Source: an uncultured Bacteroidales bacterium
GTDB taxonomy: Bacteria > Bacteroidota > Bacteroidia > Bacteroidales > FEN-979
Length of the DNA stretch: 64,000 nt
NCBI GenBank assembly: GCA_903887775.1
Contig: CAISRB010000033.1
Coordinates: 62,001-126,000 of the forward strand
Direction of reading: 5' to 3'
In this document: in pieces, positions 36,801 to 46,800 of the stretch
How positions within the stretch are numbered: the first letter of the stretch is position 1
Layout of the letters: every line of letters starts with the position of its first letter
Notes under the pieces: model-generated
Database searches by the model: none
Seen by the model: only the letters and a program-made list of their open reading frames with translations
Told to the model about the DNA's origin: nothing
Translations under genes and position numbers: made by a program

Positions 36801-39800
36801 GAGATTACCATACCTGTAACCCTGAAAGCCTCACCGGTAACGTTTTTTGAAGTTGAACCTCTGACGCCTCAATGTATGTCGCCACAATCTGTCCGGTTCC
36901 AGGACAGAACAGTAACTTCTTCCGCCACGGGTCCCATTACGAATTGGGTTTGGGACTTTGCAGACGGAACTGCAACCGTTTCCGGCATTTCAAATCCTTC
37001 CCATGTTTTTATCAATGCAGGGTCCTATGCTGTATCCCTGACCGTAACAACAGCGAATGGCTGTTCCAAAACTTATGTGGCCACCCCACCGGTCGTTGTC
37101 AATCAAAGGCCTGTCGCTGATTTCACTGCAAATACTCCCTGTGAAAACAACCCTACAGTATTTACGAGCAATTCGACACCGAATGCAACTGCAATTACCA
37201 GTTATCTGTGGGAGTTTGGGGATGGAAATACTTCTACCCAGCCTTCCCCGTCCCATACCTATCTGACTTATGGGAATTACAGCGTAAAGTTAACAGTGAC
37301 AAACTCGAACGGATGTATTCATGATACCACGAAACAGGTTTCTGTATATCCTAAGCCGAACGCATTATTTTCATTTTCACCGAGCAGCTGCATCGGGATT
37401 CCGGTTGATTTTGTTGATCATTCGACTGTCCCGGGTGCCATGTCAAGCTATATTCAGACATGGCAATGGGATTTTGGCGATGGTTCCTCTCAACCGCCAA
37501 TCAATTATCCTGCAAACCCGAATATTTCCCATACGTTTTCAGGAACAGTTGCGATACATACTGTTAGGCTTACTGTAACTACATCTGCAGGGTGTATAAG
37601 TTTCATTGACAAGGTTGTGACCAGTATTCCTTCACCCATTTCAAACTTCTCATTCTCCACGACAAATTGCACAGCACAGCCGGTTCAGTTCACTGATCAT
37701 TCACAGGAAAATGGTGGCGGGCCTATCACGGCATGGCAATGGAATTTCGGCGACCCCGCATCAGGCTCAAACACATCTACCCTTCAGAACCCTACCCATA
37801 GTTTCACTGCTGCTGCCACCTATACAGTACATCTTAAAGTCTTCAATGCCAGCGGATGTTATAAGGACAGCAGCACGACCATTACGATCGCAGCAAATCC
37901 GACTGCTGACTTTACAGCAACCAACGTATGCAAAAGCAGCCCGACAGTATTCACAGGGAGCGCAAGCGGAGGAACAATTGTTACATGGTCATGGAATTTC
38001 GGTGACGGAGGCACTTCAAACGCCCAGAGTCCTTCCTATACTTATGCCAATTCAGGTTCATACAACGTAATGTTAACAGTTACAACCGCTGCAGGCTGCC
38101 AGGGTGTCGTCAGCAAATCAGTTCAGGTTTATGGGTCGCCGGTTTCTCAGTTCAGCTTCTCTTCTACGGCATGTTCAAGCGACTCTGTTCAATTTACCGA
38201 CCTCTCGACCACTCCGCATGGTAGTATCCACGATTGGTATTGGGATTTCGGAGACGGTGGAACGTCTCATATTGTTTTCCCGGGAAATCAGAATGTAAAG
38301 CATAAATATGCAAACGGCGGGTCTTTTAATGTGAAACTTTCAATCACTACAACCGACAGTTGTAAAAATGAAGTAACCATTCCGGTTACAGTAGAGGCTA
38401 AGCCAATAGCCAACTATAGCAATTCATCAGGTGCCTGTGCCCTGATGTCAAATCAGTTTACCGACTTATCCCAGGCGAACGGGGGGACCCCTATTATTTC
38501 CTGGTTATGGAACTTTGGTGATCCTGCCTCAGGTTCTTACAACACCTCAACACTGAAAAACCCCACTCACGTCTTCACGGCCGGAATGATATTTTCGGTC
38601 AAGCTGATAATTTACAATGCGACCGGATGCCTCGATTCATTGAGAAAAGACATTACTGTCAATGCTGCGCCCGTGCCAATATTCAGCTTCGATACAGCCT
38701 GTGTAAACAGCCCAACGCAGTTCATCGACGCTTCAACTTCTCCAACCGGCATAGTCAATGCATGGTTATGGGATTTTGGTGATCCTTCCTCGGGCACTAA
38801 TAATTCCTCAACCCTGCCAAATCCGGTGCATTATTATTCAGTTCCGGGTAACTACATGGTTAAACTTTTTGTAACAAATACAAATAACTGTTCAAAGGAC
38901 ACAACTAAACAGATTTCAGTCAGTCCGAAACCCCAGGCCTTATTTCAGTATTCAGCCGCATGTGCCCAGGATTCAACTTCATTCACCGATCTTTCCATCG
39001 CAGCCAACAGCCAGGTAGTGGCATGGTCATGGAATTTTGGCGACGGAGGTACCGACACAATAAAGAATCCGAAACATAAATATGCTGCTTCAGGAACATA
39101 TAGTGTGAAAGAGGTTATAACCAATCTGAGCGGATGTAAAGACTCGGTTACCATATCAGTGCTTGTCCATGCCAAACCGCTTGCAGCTTTCCAGTATACA
39201 AGCAAATTCTGCCCGGCAGGACAGGTTACTTTCCAGGATCTGTCGACTGCTGCCGGTGCGGCTATTACAGACCACCTCTGGATCTTCGAACCAGGAGCTA
39301 CTTCTACCGTGCCAAACCCCGTCTATACATTTTCGGCTACCGGCGGCACCTACTCAGTGACACTTATCGTTATGGATAACTTCGGATGCAAGGACACCAT
39401 TATTAGCAGCGTCAGCGTTAAACCCGCTTTCAAATTTACCTATACCAACGATATGGTCTGCCTCGGGTATCCGACACATTTCACCCCGGTTAATAATAAC
39501 CCCGGCCAGGACTCTTTATATTCACCAAGATGGGATTTTGGTGACCCGAATTCCGGCCCTGCCAATTATTCAAACCTTTACAATGCTTCTCATATTTTTA
39601 CTGCGCCCGGATCATTTTATGTGAAACTGAAGGTATTTAATTCCGATAACTGCCTTGATAGTGTATTCAAAATAGTGCAGGTATACGCCCCTCCCAAACC
39701 GCATTTCAGATATACCGCGCCCCAATGTGACAGCGCTCTGTATTTTGTTGATACCACCAGTAATTTCGGCACGGGTACGATAGCAAGCTGGGAATGGCAT

Positions 39801-41312
39801 TTCGGCGACAACTCTGCTCCTTTTATCATTCCGGCGCCGGGTCCGGGCAGTACTTCGCATATTTACGCTCAGCCCGGTGATTACAAGGTTACACTTATCA
39901 TTACGAATACAAAAGGATGTGTCGACAGCATCTCCCAGGGTGTAACCAGGCTTCCGTGTATCAAGGCAGCCTACGATTACCCTGATACCCTCAGGTGTAT
40001 GAATTATATGGTGACATTCCATGATACTTCTGTTCCGACAAGCAGAATCAACGAATGGAAATGGACATGGGATGACGGGACCGATACAACCTATAGTAAA
40101 TACGCACAATATGTCAAACACAGGTTCACGAGCCCCGGAACTTTCAATGTGAAGTTGTGGATCAGGACCCTCGTTAATTCGGTGATCATACGTGACAGTA
40201 ACATTCAGCAGGTAATTATCCATCCGACTCCAAAGACCTTATTTTCGGATGTACCCGTATGTTTACACCAGGCGGCAATCTTCAGGGATACATCTTTGAC
40301 GAACGGAGAAGCAGTTTCTGTATGGAAGTGGAACTTCGGTGAACCTTCTTCGGGCCCCGGCAATACATCCACTCTGAGAAATCCAACACATACCTATGCA
40401 ACCAGGGATACGTTTAATGTTCAACTGGTTGTCATGAATAAATTCGGATGTAAAGACTCCCTGACAAAACCACTGAGGATCTATGGGTTACCGGTTGCCA
40501 GCTTCAGCTATCTTGCAGCTTGTACCGGAGATCCGACATTCTTCAGGGATTCATCCGCGATATCTGATACCACTATTGGTTTCTGGAGGTGGAACTTTGG
40601 TGACCCGACAGTTCTTAAAGATACTTCAGTTCTGAGGGATCCGATCTTCAAATACAAATCAGGCGGGGATTACCTTGTCCGCCTCATCGTTAGGGACCAT
40701 TTCGGATGTAAGGATACTATTGATTCGACTGTTACGGTGCATGTGACACCGGTTTCTGCTTTCACCCTGATCAACGGGTATGACGGAACTCCGGGCAAAG
40801 TCAAACTGAATAACCAGTCAAAAGGAGCTTCTGCCTATTCCTGGGATTTCGGTAATGGAAAAACAAGCAATGATACGAATCCCATTGCTACATATTCCGA
40901 GGATGGCACCTATTCGATAAGACTGGTTTCAATGAATGACTTCGGTTGTACCGATACAACTTATTATGAATATAAAATCCTGTTCCGCGGGCTTTTTGTG
41001 CCGAATGCATTTGCACCTAACAGCGGAAATTTGGCGGTTAGGTTGTTCAAACCTGTGGGTATAAATCTGAAGACTTATCATATCATGGTATTCGATGCAG
41101 GGGGGCATCTGATGTGGGAATCCAACAAGCTCGACAACAACGGTGCACCTCTTGAAGGATGGGATGGTACCGTTAATGGTGTGCTCATGCCTCAGGGGAA
41201 CTATTTCTGGAAGGCAACTGCAACCTTTATTGACGACTCCTCCTGGACCGGTTCGGACACAGGGGTGAAAGGTGGTGGCGGAACTATGGGAACAGTAATT
41301 TTATTAAGATAA
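33855..41312 (+). CDS. Giant PKD-repeat surface protein with T9SS type B sorting domain
   Basis: A 2485-residue exported protein. The signal peptide (about 1-25) is followed by roughly 22 PKD-type beta-sandwich repeats, each about 85-110 residues and carrying a core like WxWNFGDGG, WLWDFGDPSS or WEWFWGDGS. The C-terminal 85 residues form a gliding-motility-type (type B) sorting domain: FVPNAFAPNSGN, YHIMVFDAGGHLMWES, then GWDGTVNGVLMPQGNYFWKA. This suggests export by the type IX system and retention at the cell surface as an adhesin or matrix protein. The next gene encodes a PorP/SprF protein, the standard partner. Repeat sequences have diverged, so recent expansion is unlikely. Confidence 0.92.
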   Translation: MRNLTLRLILVSGFLLLLRTSLLAINCPDTQPVVKGPDVVRAGQTVTYMTNDIPGHTYNWTLSGGGSIAGSNTSNQVIVNWGNTPTSATLSITEKNSAVAGCTGISAQKTITIQPLLNAYFYYEFDPTHGCFYNEITATATGDGNFPPVDPTISFTWKWRLYDPLNVLPWNTTGIVPGSGPNIIKMTLPAVPKKTYEVDLQVSKTISGSVYTDEIVDYVYVDPDKYKPTAVISSVTPPFPNCLYNQYTCSASGSSPSNFPDPSITIKYCYWYVNDVLVRTKANGIDTMKYTFPAPGSYTIKLIIENSYSCKSNAITSNVTITNTVPVANFTAEAACVDIPTVFNDFSLAVVPSGTLTKWEWNWGDGTPNTIYGPAAIPPAPKPATIEHTYTEVGIKHITLQVTNSNGCISPVFTQDVNVIPSPIANFEYDFTCANTLITFRDRSITNGGSDIISRQWNFGDGNWTTNPTYTFTTTGPQTVTLKVTNANYCTDTKVDNSIIIHPIPDFTPDPAVGFTWANTTLPLEIQFSDYTDPLQVGNNLQWDFGDGKYGFGKNPVHNYGNPGEYNVQMTCTSTFGCTNFYQAMIKMAPPIPSFYFDPSEACLDKEVRVVPNPVAGTIAKEEWWYQDEGYTPDPSLPSPYTVKHSWVIPVVMPAADTHFFKSYGIKQVNHVITLSGTPPTIVAYNDYVTIHDTAKAEFTWNNINQPPVGGPPLPGCKGQEVFFFDRSTPPVGSPTAQIVGWLWEFDDPASSGSNYAYTQDCSHIFMDPGKTTFHVKLTVTSSDNNCESFTIKTITIKPSPLVNFIVNGNSTANVGCMSTPDIPAVVNFAYDPTVIPDPTQIKDWLWEFGDNISQSGPFLSSTSHAYLTSGWKTVKLTITDADGCRNTISKSVYINPAPIASFSFTPDACEGQAVQFDDHSQAGGDLNAYVVKWEWFWGDGSLPSPEVITNSQTVSHTFPIVPGMYTWPVKLRVTTNYGCISEITIPVTLKASPVTFFEVEPLTPQCMSPQSVRFQDRTVTSSATGPITNWVWDFADGTATVSGISNPSHVFINAGSYAVSLTVTTANGCSKTYVATPPVVVNQRPVADFTANTPCENNPTVFTSNSTPNATAITSYLWEFGDGNTSTQPSPSHTYLTYGNYSVKLTVTNSNGCIHDTTKQVSVYPKPNALFSFSPSSCIGIPVDFVDHSTVPGAMSSYIQTWQWDFGDGSSQPPINYPANPNISHTFSGTVAIHTVRLTVTTSAGCISFIDKVVTSIPSPISNFSFSTTNCTAQPVQFTDHSQENGGGPITAWQWNFGDPASGSNTSTLQNPTHSFTAAATYTVHLKVFNASGCYKDSSTTITIAANPTADFTATNVCKSSPTVFTGSASGGTIVTWSWNFGDGGTSNAQSPSYTYANSGSYNVMLTVTTAAGCQGVVSKSVQVYGSPVSQFSFSSTACSSDSVQFTDLSTTPHGSIHDWYWDFGDGGTSHIVFPGNQNVKHKYANGGSFNVKLSITTTDSCKNEVTIPVTVEAKPIANYSNSSGACALMSNQFTDLSQANGGTPIISWLWNFGDPASGSYNTSTLKNPTHVFTAGMIFSVKLIIYNATGCLDSLRKDITVNAAPVPIFSFDTACVNSPTQFIDASTSPTGIVNAWLWDFGDPSSGTNNSSTLPNPVHYYSVPGNYMVKLFVTNTNNCSKDTTKQISVSPKPQALFQYSAACAQDSTSFTDLSIAANSQVVAWSWNFGDGGTDTIKNPKHKYAASGTYSVKEVITNLSGCKDSVTISVLVHAKPLAAFQYTSKFCPAGQVTFQDLSTAAGAAITDHLWIFEPGATSTVPNPVYTFSATGGTYSVTLIVMDNFGCKDTIISSVSVKPAFKFTYTNDMVCLGYPTHFTPVNNNPGQDSLYSPRWDFGDPNSGPANYSNLYNASHIFTAPGSFYVKLKVFNSDNCLDSVFKIVQVYAPPKPHFRYTAPQCDSALYFVDTTSNFGTGTIASWEWHFGDNSAPFIIPAPGPGSTSHIYAQPGDYKVTLIITNTKGCVDSISQGVTRLPCIKAAYDYPDTLRCMNYMVTFHDTSVPTSRINEWKWTWDDGTDTTYSKYAQYVKHRFTSPGTFNVKLWIRTLVNSVIIRDSNIQQVIIHPTPKTLFSDVPVCLHQAAIFRDTSLTNGEAVSVWKWNFGEPSSGPGNTSTLRNPTHTYATRDTFNVQLVVMNKFGCKDSLTKPLRIYGLPVASFSYLAACTGDPTFFRDSSAISDTTIGFWRWNFGDPTVLKDTSVLRDPIFKYKSGGDYLVRLIVRDHFGCKDTIDSTVTVHVTPVSAFTLINGYDGTPGKVKLNNQSKGASAYSWDFGNGKTSNDTNPIATYSEDGTYSIRLVSMNDFGCTDTTYYEYKILFRGLFVPNAFAPNSGNLAVRLFKPVGINLKTYHIMVFDAGGHLMWESNKLDNNGAPLEGWDGTVNGVLMPQGNYFWKATATFIDDSSWTGSDTGVKGGGGTMGTVILLR

Positions 41313-41333
41313 TACAATCTAACATATAGCTCG

Positions 41334-42443
41334 ATGAAAAAGCTCTCATGTATTCTTTGCCTGCTGGTGCTGATGTGGATCTTACCTCACACATCTGTCC
41401 GGGGACAGGACATGAATTACACTCAGTATTTCAGCACACCACTTTATGTGAATCCTGCGTTCACAGGCATCAATACAGGGATTCGCGCAAGGTTTTTATT
41501 CAGGGATCAATGGCCTTCTGCTCCTATTCCTTACAAATCATATTATTTTTCGGCTGACCTTGGAGATCGCGGATTGCCCGGAGCCGGGGGATTGGGGATA
41601 GTCGTCGAGTCTGATAATCCGGGAGCCGGACTTATAAACAACCTGAATGCTGCTCTTACAATTGGTGTCCGTATTCCTATTACAGGATTTTTAGCTGCCC
41701 AGGTAGGTATTAAAGCGGGCATTATGCAAAGGAGGATTAACTATGACGACCTGGTATTTACAAGTAACTTTGACGCAAGGTACGGTAATATTTATCAGAG
41801 CGGCTTCACCGATTTTAATGCAAACAAGAGAGTGGTCCCGGATTTCGGTGCAGGCGGTTTATTTCAATTTTCTTCCAATGAAGGAAACATAACAGGTGAT
41901 CTTGGTTTTGCAGTGGATCACATTTTTCAACCGGATGTATCATTCCTTTCTGTCGGGACTTCCCAATACCCAAGGAAATGGGTTGGACACCTTGACCTGG
42001 TATTTTCAACCGGCCCCGCCGGAAGTTCGAATGCGATGTATGTCAGTTCGTCGGAGCCACTGAAGATAAATGTGGGCGCATTATACATGAACCAGTCAAA
42101 CCTGAACTCCCTGGAGTTTGGTTTAAATCTTTTAAAGTACAACATTTACCTGGGCTGCTGGTTCAAGAGCACGTTAACCGGTACTGTCAATAATTCCTGT
42201 GCAGTATTAGCTGGTTATAAATTCAATTTTTACGATAATATGAGCATTAAATTCATGTACTCATATGACATCCAGGTGAGTGGTGCACTTCAGGGCACAG
42301 GTGGGGCACATGAGATCAGCCTCATTCTTGAATTCGATAAATTGACGATCTTCGGAGGCGGGGGAGGTGGCGGATCCATTCCCGGCAGCGGAGGGAGCGG
42401 CAGGAAATATGGCGGACCTATGGAATGTCCGAGTTTCTATTAA
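41334..42443 (+). CDS. PorP/SprF-family T9SS outer-membrane protein
   Basis: A 369-residue outer-membrane beta-barrel protein. A signal peptide (about 1-24) is followed by the family opening MNYTQYFSTPLYVNPAFTGI and then RFLFRDQWPSAPIPYKSYYF. The C-terminus has a Gly-rich stretch (IFGGGGGGGSIPGSGGSG). Members attach cargo with type B signals to the cell surface. It lies 21 bp after the giant PKD gene, so the two are probably transcribed together. A bidirectional terminator follows. Confidence 0.93.
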   Translation: MKKLSCILCLLVLMWILPHTSVRGQDMNYTQYFSTPLYVNPAFTGINTGIRARFLFRDQWPSAPIPYKSYYFSADLGDRGLPGAGGLGIVVESDNPGAGLINNLNAALTIGVRIPITGFLAAQVGIKAGIMQRRINYDDLVFTSNFDARYGNIYQSGFTDFNANKRVVPDFGAGGLFQFSSNEGNITGDLGFAVDHIFQPDVSFLSVGTSQYPRKWVGHLDLVFSTGPAGSSNAMYVSSSEPLKINVGALYMNQSNLNSLEFGLNLLKYNIYLGCWFKSTLTGTVNNSCAVLAGYKFNFYDNMSIKFMYSYDIQVSGALQGTGGAHEISLILEFDKLTIFGGGGGGGSIPGSGGSGRKYGGPMECPSFY

Positions 42444-42460
42444 AAGGGATTGTTGACAAT

Positions 42461-42489
42461 AAAAAAACCGGGTGCTTCCCGGTTTTTTT
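42461..42489. terminator. Bidirectional terminator between PorP/SprF and icd
   Basis: Seven A, the stem CCGGG-TGCTT-CCCGG and seven T make a terminator that works in either direction, serving the convergent genes on both sides. Confidence 0.85.
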
Positions 42490-42490
42490 A

Positions 42491-43753
42491 TTACATATTT
42501 GCGATGATCTCTGTCCCGAATTCAGAACATTTAAGTTTAATCGCCCCCTCCATAAGGCGCTCAAAATCATAGGTTACCCTCTTTTTTGCAATGGAACCTT
42601 CGAGGCCTTTAAGGATAAGGGTTCCGGCTTCTTTCCATCCCATGTATTCGAGCATCATCACACCTGAAAGGATCAAAGAGCCCGGGTTTACCTGGTCTTT
42701 ATTGGCGTATTTCGGAGCAGTGCCATGGGTAGCTTCAAACACGGCATGCCCGGTCTCATAATTGATATTGGCCCCCGGGGCAATGCCGATTCCGCCAACT
42801 ATTGCCGCCAGTGCATCGGAGATGTAATCCCCGTTCAGGTTCAGTGTGGCAATCACAGAATATTCGGCAGGCCGGGTCAGGATCTGTTGCAGGAAGGCAT
42901 CGGCGATTACATCCTTGATGATTATACGGCCTTCGGCAATGGCCTTTTTCTGTGCTTCTTCTGCTGCCTGCTCACCTTCCTTCTCTTTGATATTATCATA
43001 CCTGGTCCAGGTAAAGACCTTTGCATTGAATTCCTTTTCAGCCAGGGCATAACCCCAGTTCTTAAACTGTCCCTCGGTGTATTTCATAATATTCCCTTTA
43101 TGGACCAGGGTGACAGAAGGAAGTTTCTGATCGACGGCATATTTTATTGCAGCCCTGACGAGACGTTCGGTCCCATCCTTCGATACAGGCTTAATCCCGA
43201 TAGAGGAAGATTCAGGAAACCGTATCTTTTTAACGCCCATTTCCCCGATCAGGAAATTGATCACTTTCTTTACTTCAGGAGTCCCGGCCATCCATTCGAT
43301 CCCGGCATAGATATCTTCAGAATTTTCACGGAAGATGACCATGTTGGTCAGCTCTGGTTTCTTCACCGGTGAAGGAACACCCTTGAAGTATTTCACAGGA
43401 CGAAGGCAAACATAAAGATCAAGAATCTGCCTTAAGGCCACGTTCAGGGAACGTATCCCTCCCCCCACCGGGGTGGTCAGGGGGCCTTTTATGGCAACAA
43501 GATATGTATTGATCTCATCCAGGGTTAACTGTGGCAACCATTCAGCTGTTTGCCTGAAGGCTTTTTCACCTGCAAGGACTTCTTTCCAGCTTATTTTTCT
43601 TTTCCCCCCATATGCTTTTTCAACGGCTGCATCAAAAACTCTCACACTGGCATTCCAGATATCGGGCCCGGTACCATCTCCTTCAATAAACGGAATTACC
43701 GGATTATCCGGAACAATCAACCGGCCATTCAATAATGTTATCTTTTCTCCCAT
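42491..43753 (-). CDS. icd: Isocitrate dehydrogenase (NADP+)
   Basis: A 420-residue citric-acid-cycle enzyme, close in length to Escherichia coli Icd. Signature parts are [25 protein letters not shown] (with the serine phosphorylated by AceK in enteric bacteria), [18 protein letters not shown] and [17 protein letters not shown] with GIAPGANIN. No aceK is near. Its start is preceded by a degenerate AACGC repeat array, beyond which lies the acyl-adenylating/GNAT fusion gene on the same strand. Confidence 0.96.
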   Translation of the reverse strand: MGEKITLLNGRLIVPDNPVIPFIEGDGTGPDIWNASVRVFDAAVEKAYGGKRKISWKEVLAGEKAFRQTAEWLPQLTLDEINTYLVAIKGPLTTPVGGGIRSLNVALRQILDLYVCLRPVKYFKGVPSPVKKPELTNMVIFRENSEDIYAGIEWMAGTPEVKKVINFLIGEMGVKKIRFPESSSIGIKPVSKDGTERLVRAAIKYAVDQKLPSVTLVHKGNIMKYTEGQFKNWGYALAEKEFNAKVFTWTRYDNIKEKEGEQAAEEAQKKAIAEGRIIIKDVIADAFLQQILTRPAEYSVIATLNLNGDYISDALAAIVGGIGIAPGANINYETGHAVFEATHGTAPKYANKDQVNPGSLILSGVMMLEYMGWKEAGTLILKGLEGSIAKKRVTYDFERLMEGAIKLKCSEFGTEIIANM

Positions 43754-43763
43754 AGTATTTAAT

Positions 43764-43844
43764 CGTTATTGCGTTCTACGTTGTTGCGTTAAGGCGTTGT
43801 TGCGTTTAGAACTGTGGCGTTATTGCGTTACTGCGTTTAGCGTT
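43764..43844 (-). repeat. Degenerate AACGC repeat upstream of icd
   Basis: On the minus strand about 10 units of AACGC (one AACGT, one AACGA) with 2-3 base spacers such as AAT, AAC, CTT or AGT, interrupted once by CACAGTTCTA. It ends 10 bases before the icd ATG. It shares core, period and sense orientation with the arrays at 19357 and 21300 but is more decayed. Confidence 0.9.
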
Positions 43845-43868
43845 ATTTCGTAATTTGTACATTGTACA

Positions 43869-46800
43869 TCAGATGATTTTAACCAGGGCCCCCCATTTCT
43901 TGTCGACCTCGAAGAAATGCTTCATATAGTAATTGCCGAAAAGAAAGTGCGCCTTGATGACCTTAATACCGTAGGCTGACATGCTGACAAAGAAATTGGC
44001 TATCATGGCCGCGGCTATCCCTTTTCCCTGAAGCGCCGAAGTTACAACGATTCCGTCAAAAAGTACGGTTGCTTCATCCAGGAAATGCCAGGTAAGCCCT
44101 CCGATGATCTTTCCCGTTTCATCCGCTACAACATGCTGGTGGTCTGTTTTACTGATCTCCTTCGGATAATTTTCCCTGAAGAACATCTGGTATAACTGGC
44201 CTGTCTCCCGGGGTTCAACCGGCTCATACTGGGTGTAATGCTTCCTGTCCAGGTCGTAAATGTCGAAGCGCACAAGAATATGTTCCTTTAAATGTTCCCC
44301 TATTTTAAGGAGGTCGATATGCTGATCGGTCTGCAGCCTTGGGAAGACCATATGGCTGAAGATGTTTTTGTCTTCTTCTTCTGTTAATGCAGACTGCAAA
44401 TCCGAAAGTTCGATAAGCTGGATCGGAAGTGTGTCTTGTTTTTCCTGCATCGTCTCAATCAGGCAGTCAAATGATCGCAGGGCCTCAGTGCCGGAATTGA
44501 TGAAGTAAGTATGCCTGTAAAAGGAATACCGTACAAGATCGGGCCATGAATTAAGCCTGAACAATTCCATGAGTTCGACTATTGTTTGCTCTTTGGCTGC
44601 CGCGGTAGTGAGGGGGTTCATGCGATACCAGTCGATATACTGGTCAATGGCAGCGTATAATGACAAAGGCAGGTGGAAGAGCCTGATATTTTCGGCAAGA
44701 TATTTATTAAGGTGATGTTTCATGTTTGTCTGATCATGGCAGATGACCTTGTGCTTTTTCAGTTCCTCTTTTAAGCTTGTAAGGAATTCAATGGCTTCCT
44801 GCTTTCCCAGGGCTTCAATGCATGCATCGAAGATCCAGTTTATATCTATCTGTTTTTTTACCCAGGGATAAAGGGCCGTTGTTTTACAATAGTAATCCTG
44901 GACCATGGGGTTGACAAGCGAAAGCGGGCTCCTGTATTCAGACCAGCCTGTAAGGGTAAGGATCACTGCGGATTCACGGAAATCCATTTCCGGTATCGAA
45001 ATGTTGGTAGGGGTGATGGCTCCGGGAACGATTTGGTAACCACTATGGTGCCATGCCTTAAACACTGCAACCAGGGACCGTATAAAGACTTTTTTCCAGG
45101 CATTCGGTTTAACGAAACCTGATGAACGGTGAATTTCTGCAAATTCCCTGATCCTGTCCCATGCTGTGAGCCCTCCGATATACTGGGTACTGAGAAGACC
45201 GAGATTGGGCCTGCTGCTGCCCATGAGGGAAGCAACTGCCGCACCGTAGGGAAAGCCTGCAAGAGAGGCCTGCCAGTAAAACGTGTCAGGGTTTGGCTTG
45301 TATTCCGGGTTGTTGCTGATCACGATATGCAGGTCAAAGTGTTTTCCCGCTTTCGTGTTTACGCTAAGCCTGTAATGCTTGAATTCCTTAAAAGCGAGAA
45401 GGCGAAGTATCCAAATCCCCCCCGGGGGGACATCCTTTAGGTCAAAATCCCACTCATTAAACGTCAGGACGATACTTTCTTCAAGAAATTTCGTTGTTTG
45501 GAAAATTTTTAAAATTCTTTCCTTGTCTGTATTCTGAATGCCGTGTTCAAACACCAGTTTCGACTTCCAGGTTGAAAGAGGGTATTTCGGTCCCCTTCCT
45601 TCCATATGGTTCTCAAAAACCTGGGCCAGCCTGTAAAAATAATCTTCTGCTTTTTTCGATAACCAGGGGTCCTGGCGGTGAAGGATCCATCTCGACAATT
45701 CAGCCCGTACAGGTACGTAGAAATCGAGATGCCTGAGAGCGAAATTGTAAAGCATCCTGAGCATGTCAGCGAACTGATTGCGCATTTTAACAGGCGCTGG
45801 CCAGGAAGAATGCGTACGGTAAAAATAAAGCCTTTGTTTCAGGGCATCAAGCCGGTGTTTGCCGATATTGGATGAAGCAATCGCCTGAATTGACTTCTCA
45901 TTCAGAAAAGACAAACCCGACTCCAGAAACATGGGCAGGTTAGGGATGGCTTCAGGCTGTGGGGCATAAAGCAGGATAGTCCTGTATGCCATACAGCGGA
46001 CTTCTTCCAGGGGATGGAATGCAAGCGCTTCCAACCTTAGCCTCATCACTTCGGCAAGCCTGTATTCAGATTCGATAAAGATCTCCCCGATCTTTCCGAT
46101 GGCAGTGATGGCATCGGATTCCGATCCGTACAATGCCTGGCAAAGAAGAATATTCGCCCTGGCAACAAACTGATCGCGTATATTGCCTGAGGCTTTGCAT
46201 TCCTCTTTATATACATGGCCAGGCTTAGCAATATAGATGATTTCGCTGATCCCTTTCACGGGAACATCCCATCCTTCTTTCACGGGGCAGAATGATATCA
46301 GGGAAGGGTTTCCCGTCCAGAGTTTCGGGGAGCGCGTAAATACCCCCAGATCAAGAATGTCGCTGTTGAAACTATAAATAAGGTCGCCAATGATCCATCC
46401 CCCCGCTTTACTTTTTTTAATATCGAGAGTTTGTTTTGTCCTTGTGTTTTCAAGACGATACTTGCTTAAAATAATATCGGATTCAAGTATGCCAAGGTCC
46501 CTGTAAAACCATTTCGGAATAGAAATCGTGATATTAACTCCTTTTATCAGAACTACATTGCTTTGGTACAAAGAGTCTATGAGCTTTGCAAAACTGCTTT
46601 CTATGGCTTTCCTGTTGAATGACCCTTTCGGAGTTAATTCGCCTTTTTCAGCGCTGAACTCCCGTTCGAGAAGAGTAAAATTGACCACCCTCTCATAGGG
46701 TGCCACATCTTTATTGGCCGACATGACGATCTGGTGGAAATATTCCCTGAGGTTGTCCCCTTCAAGCGAAGAGAATAATGAATCAACTTTGTCGGGAACA

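Noticed and set aside
34745-40223. Several frames of 60-200 codons antisense to the PKD gene
   Set aside because: They follow from codon bias in the long gene; none has a start signal, promoter or known domain.
45129-45440. Plus-strand frame inside the AMP-binding/GNAT gene
   Set aside because: It is antisense to a long, clearly coding frame with no promoter of its own.
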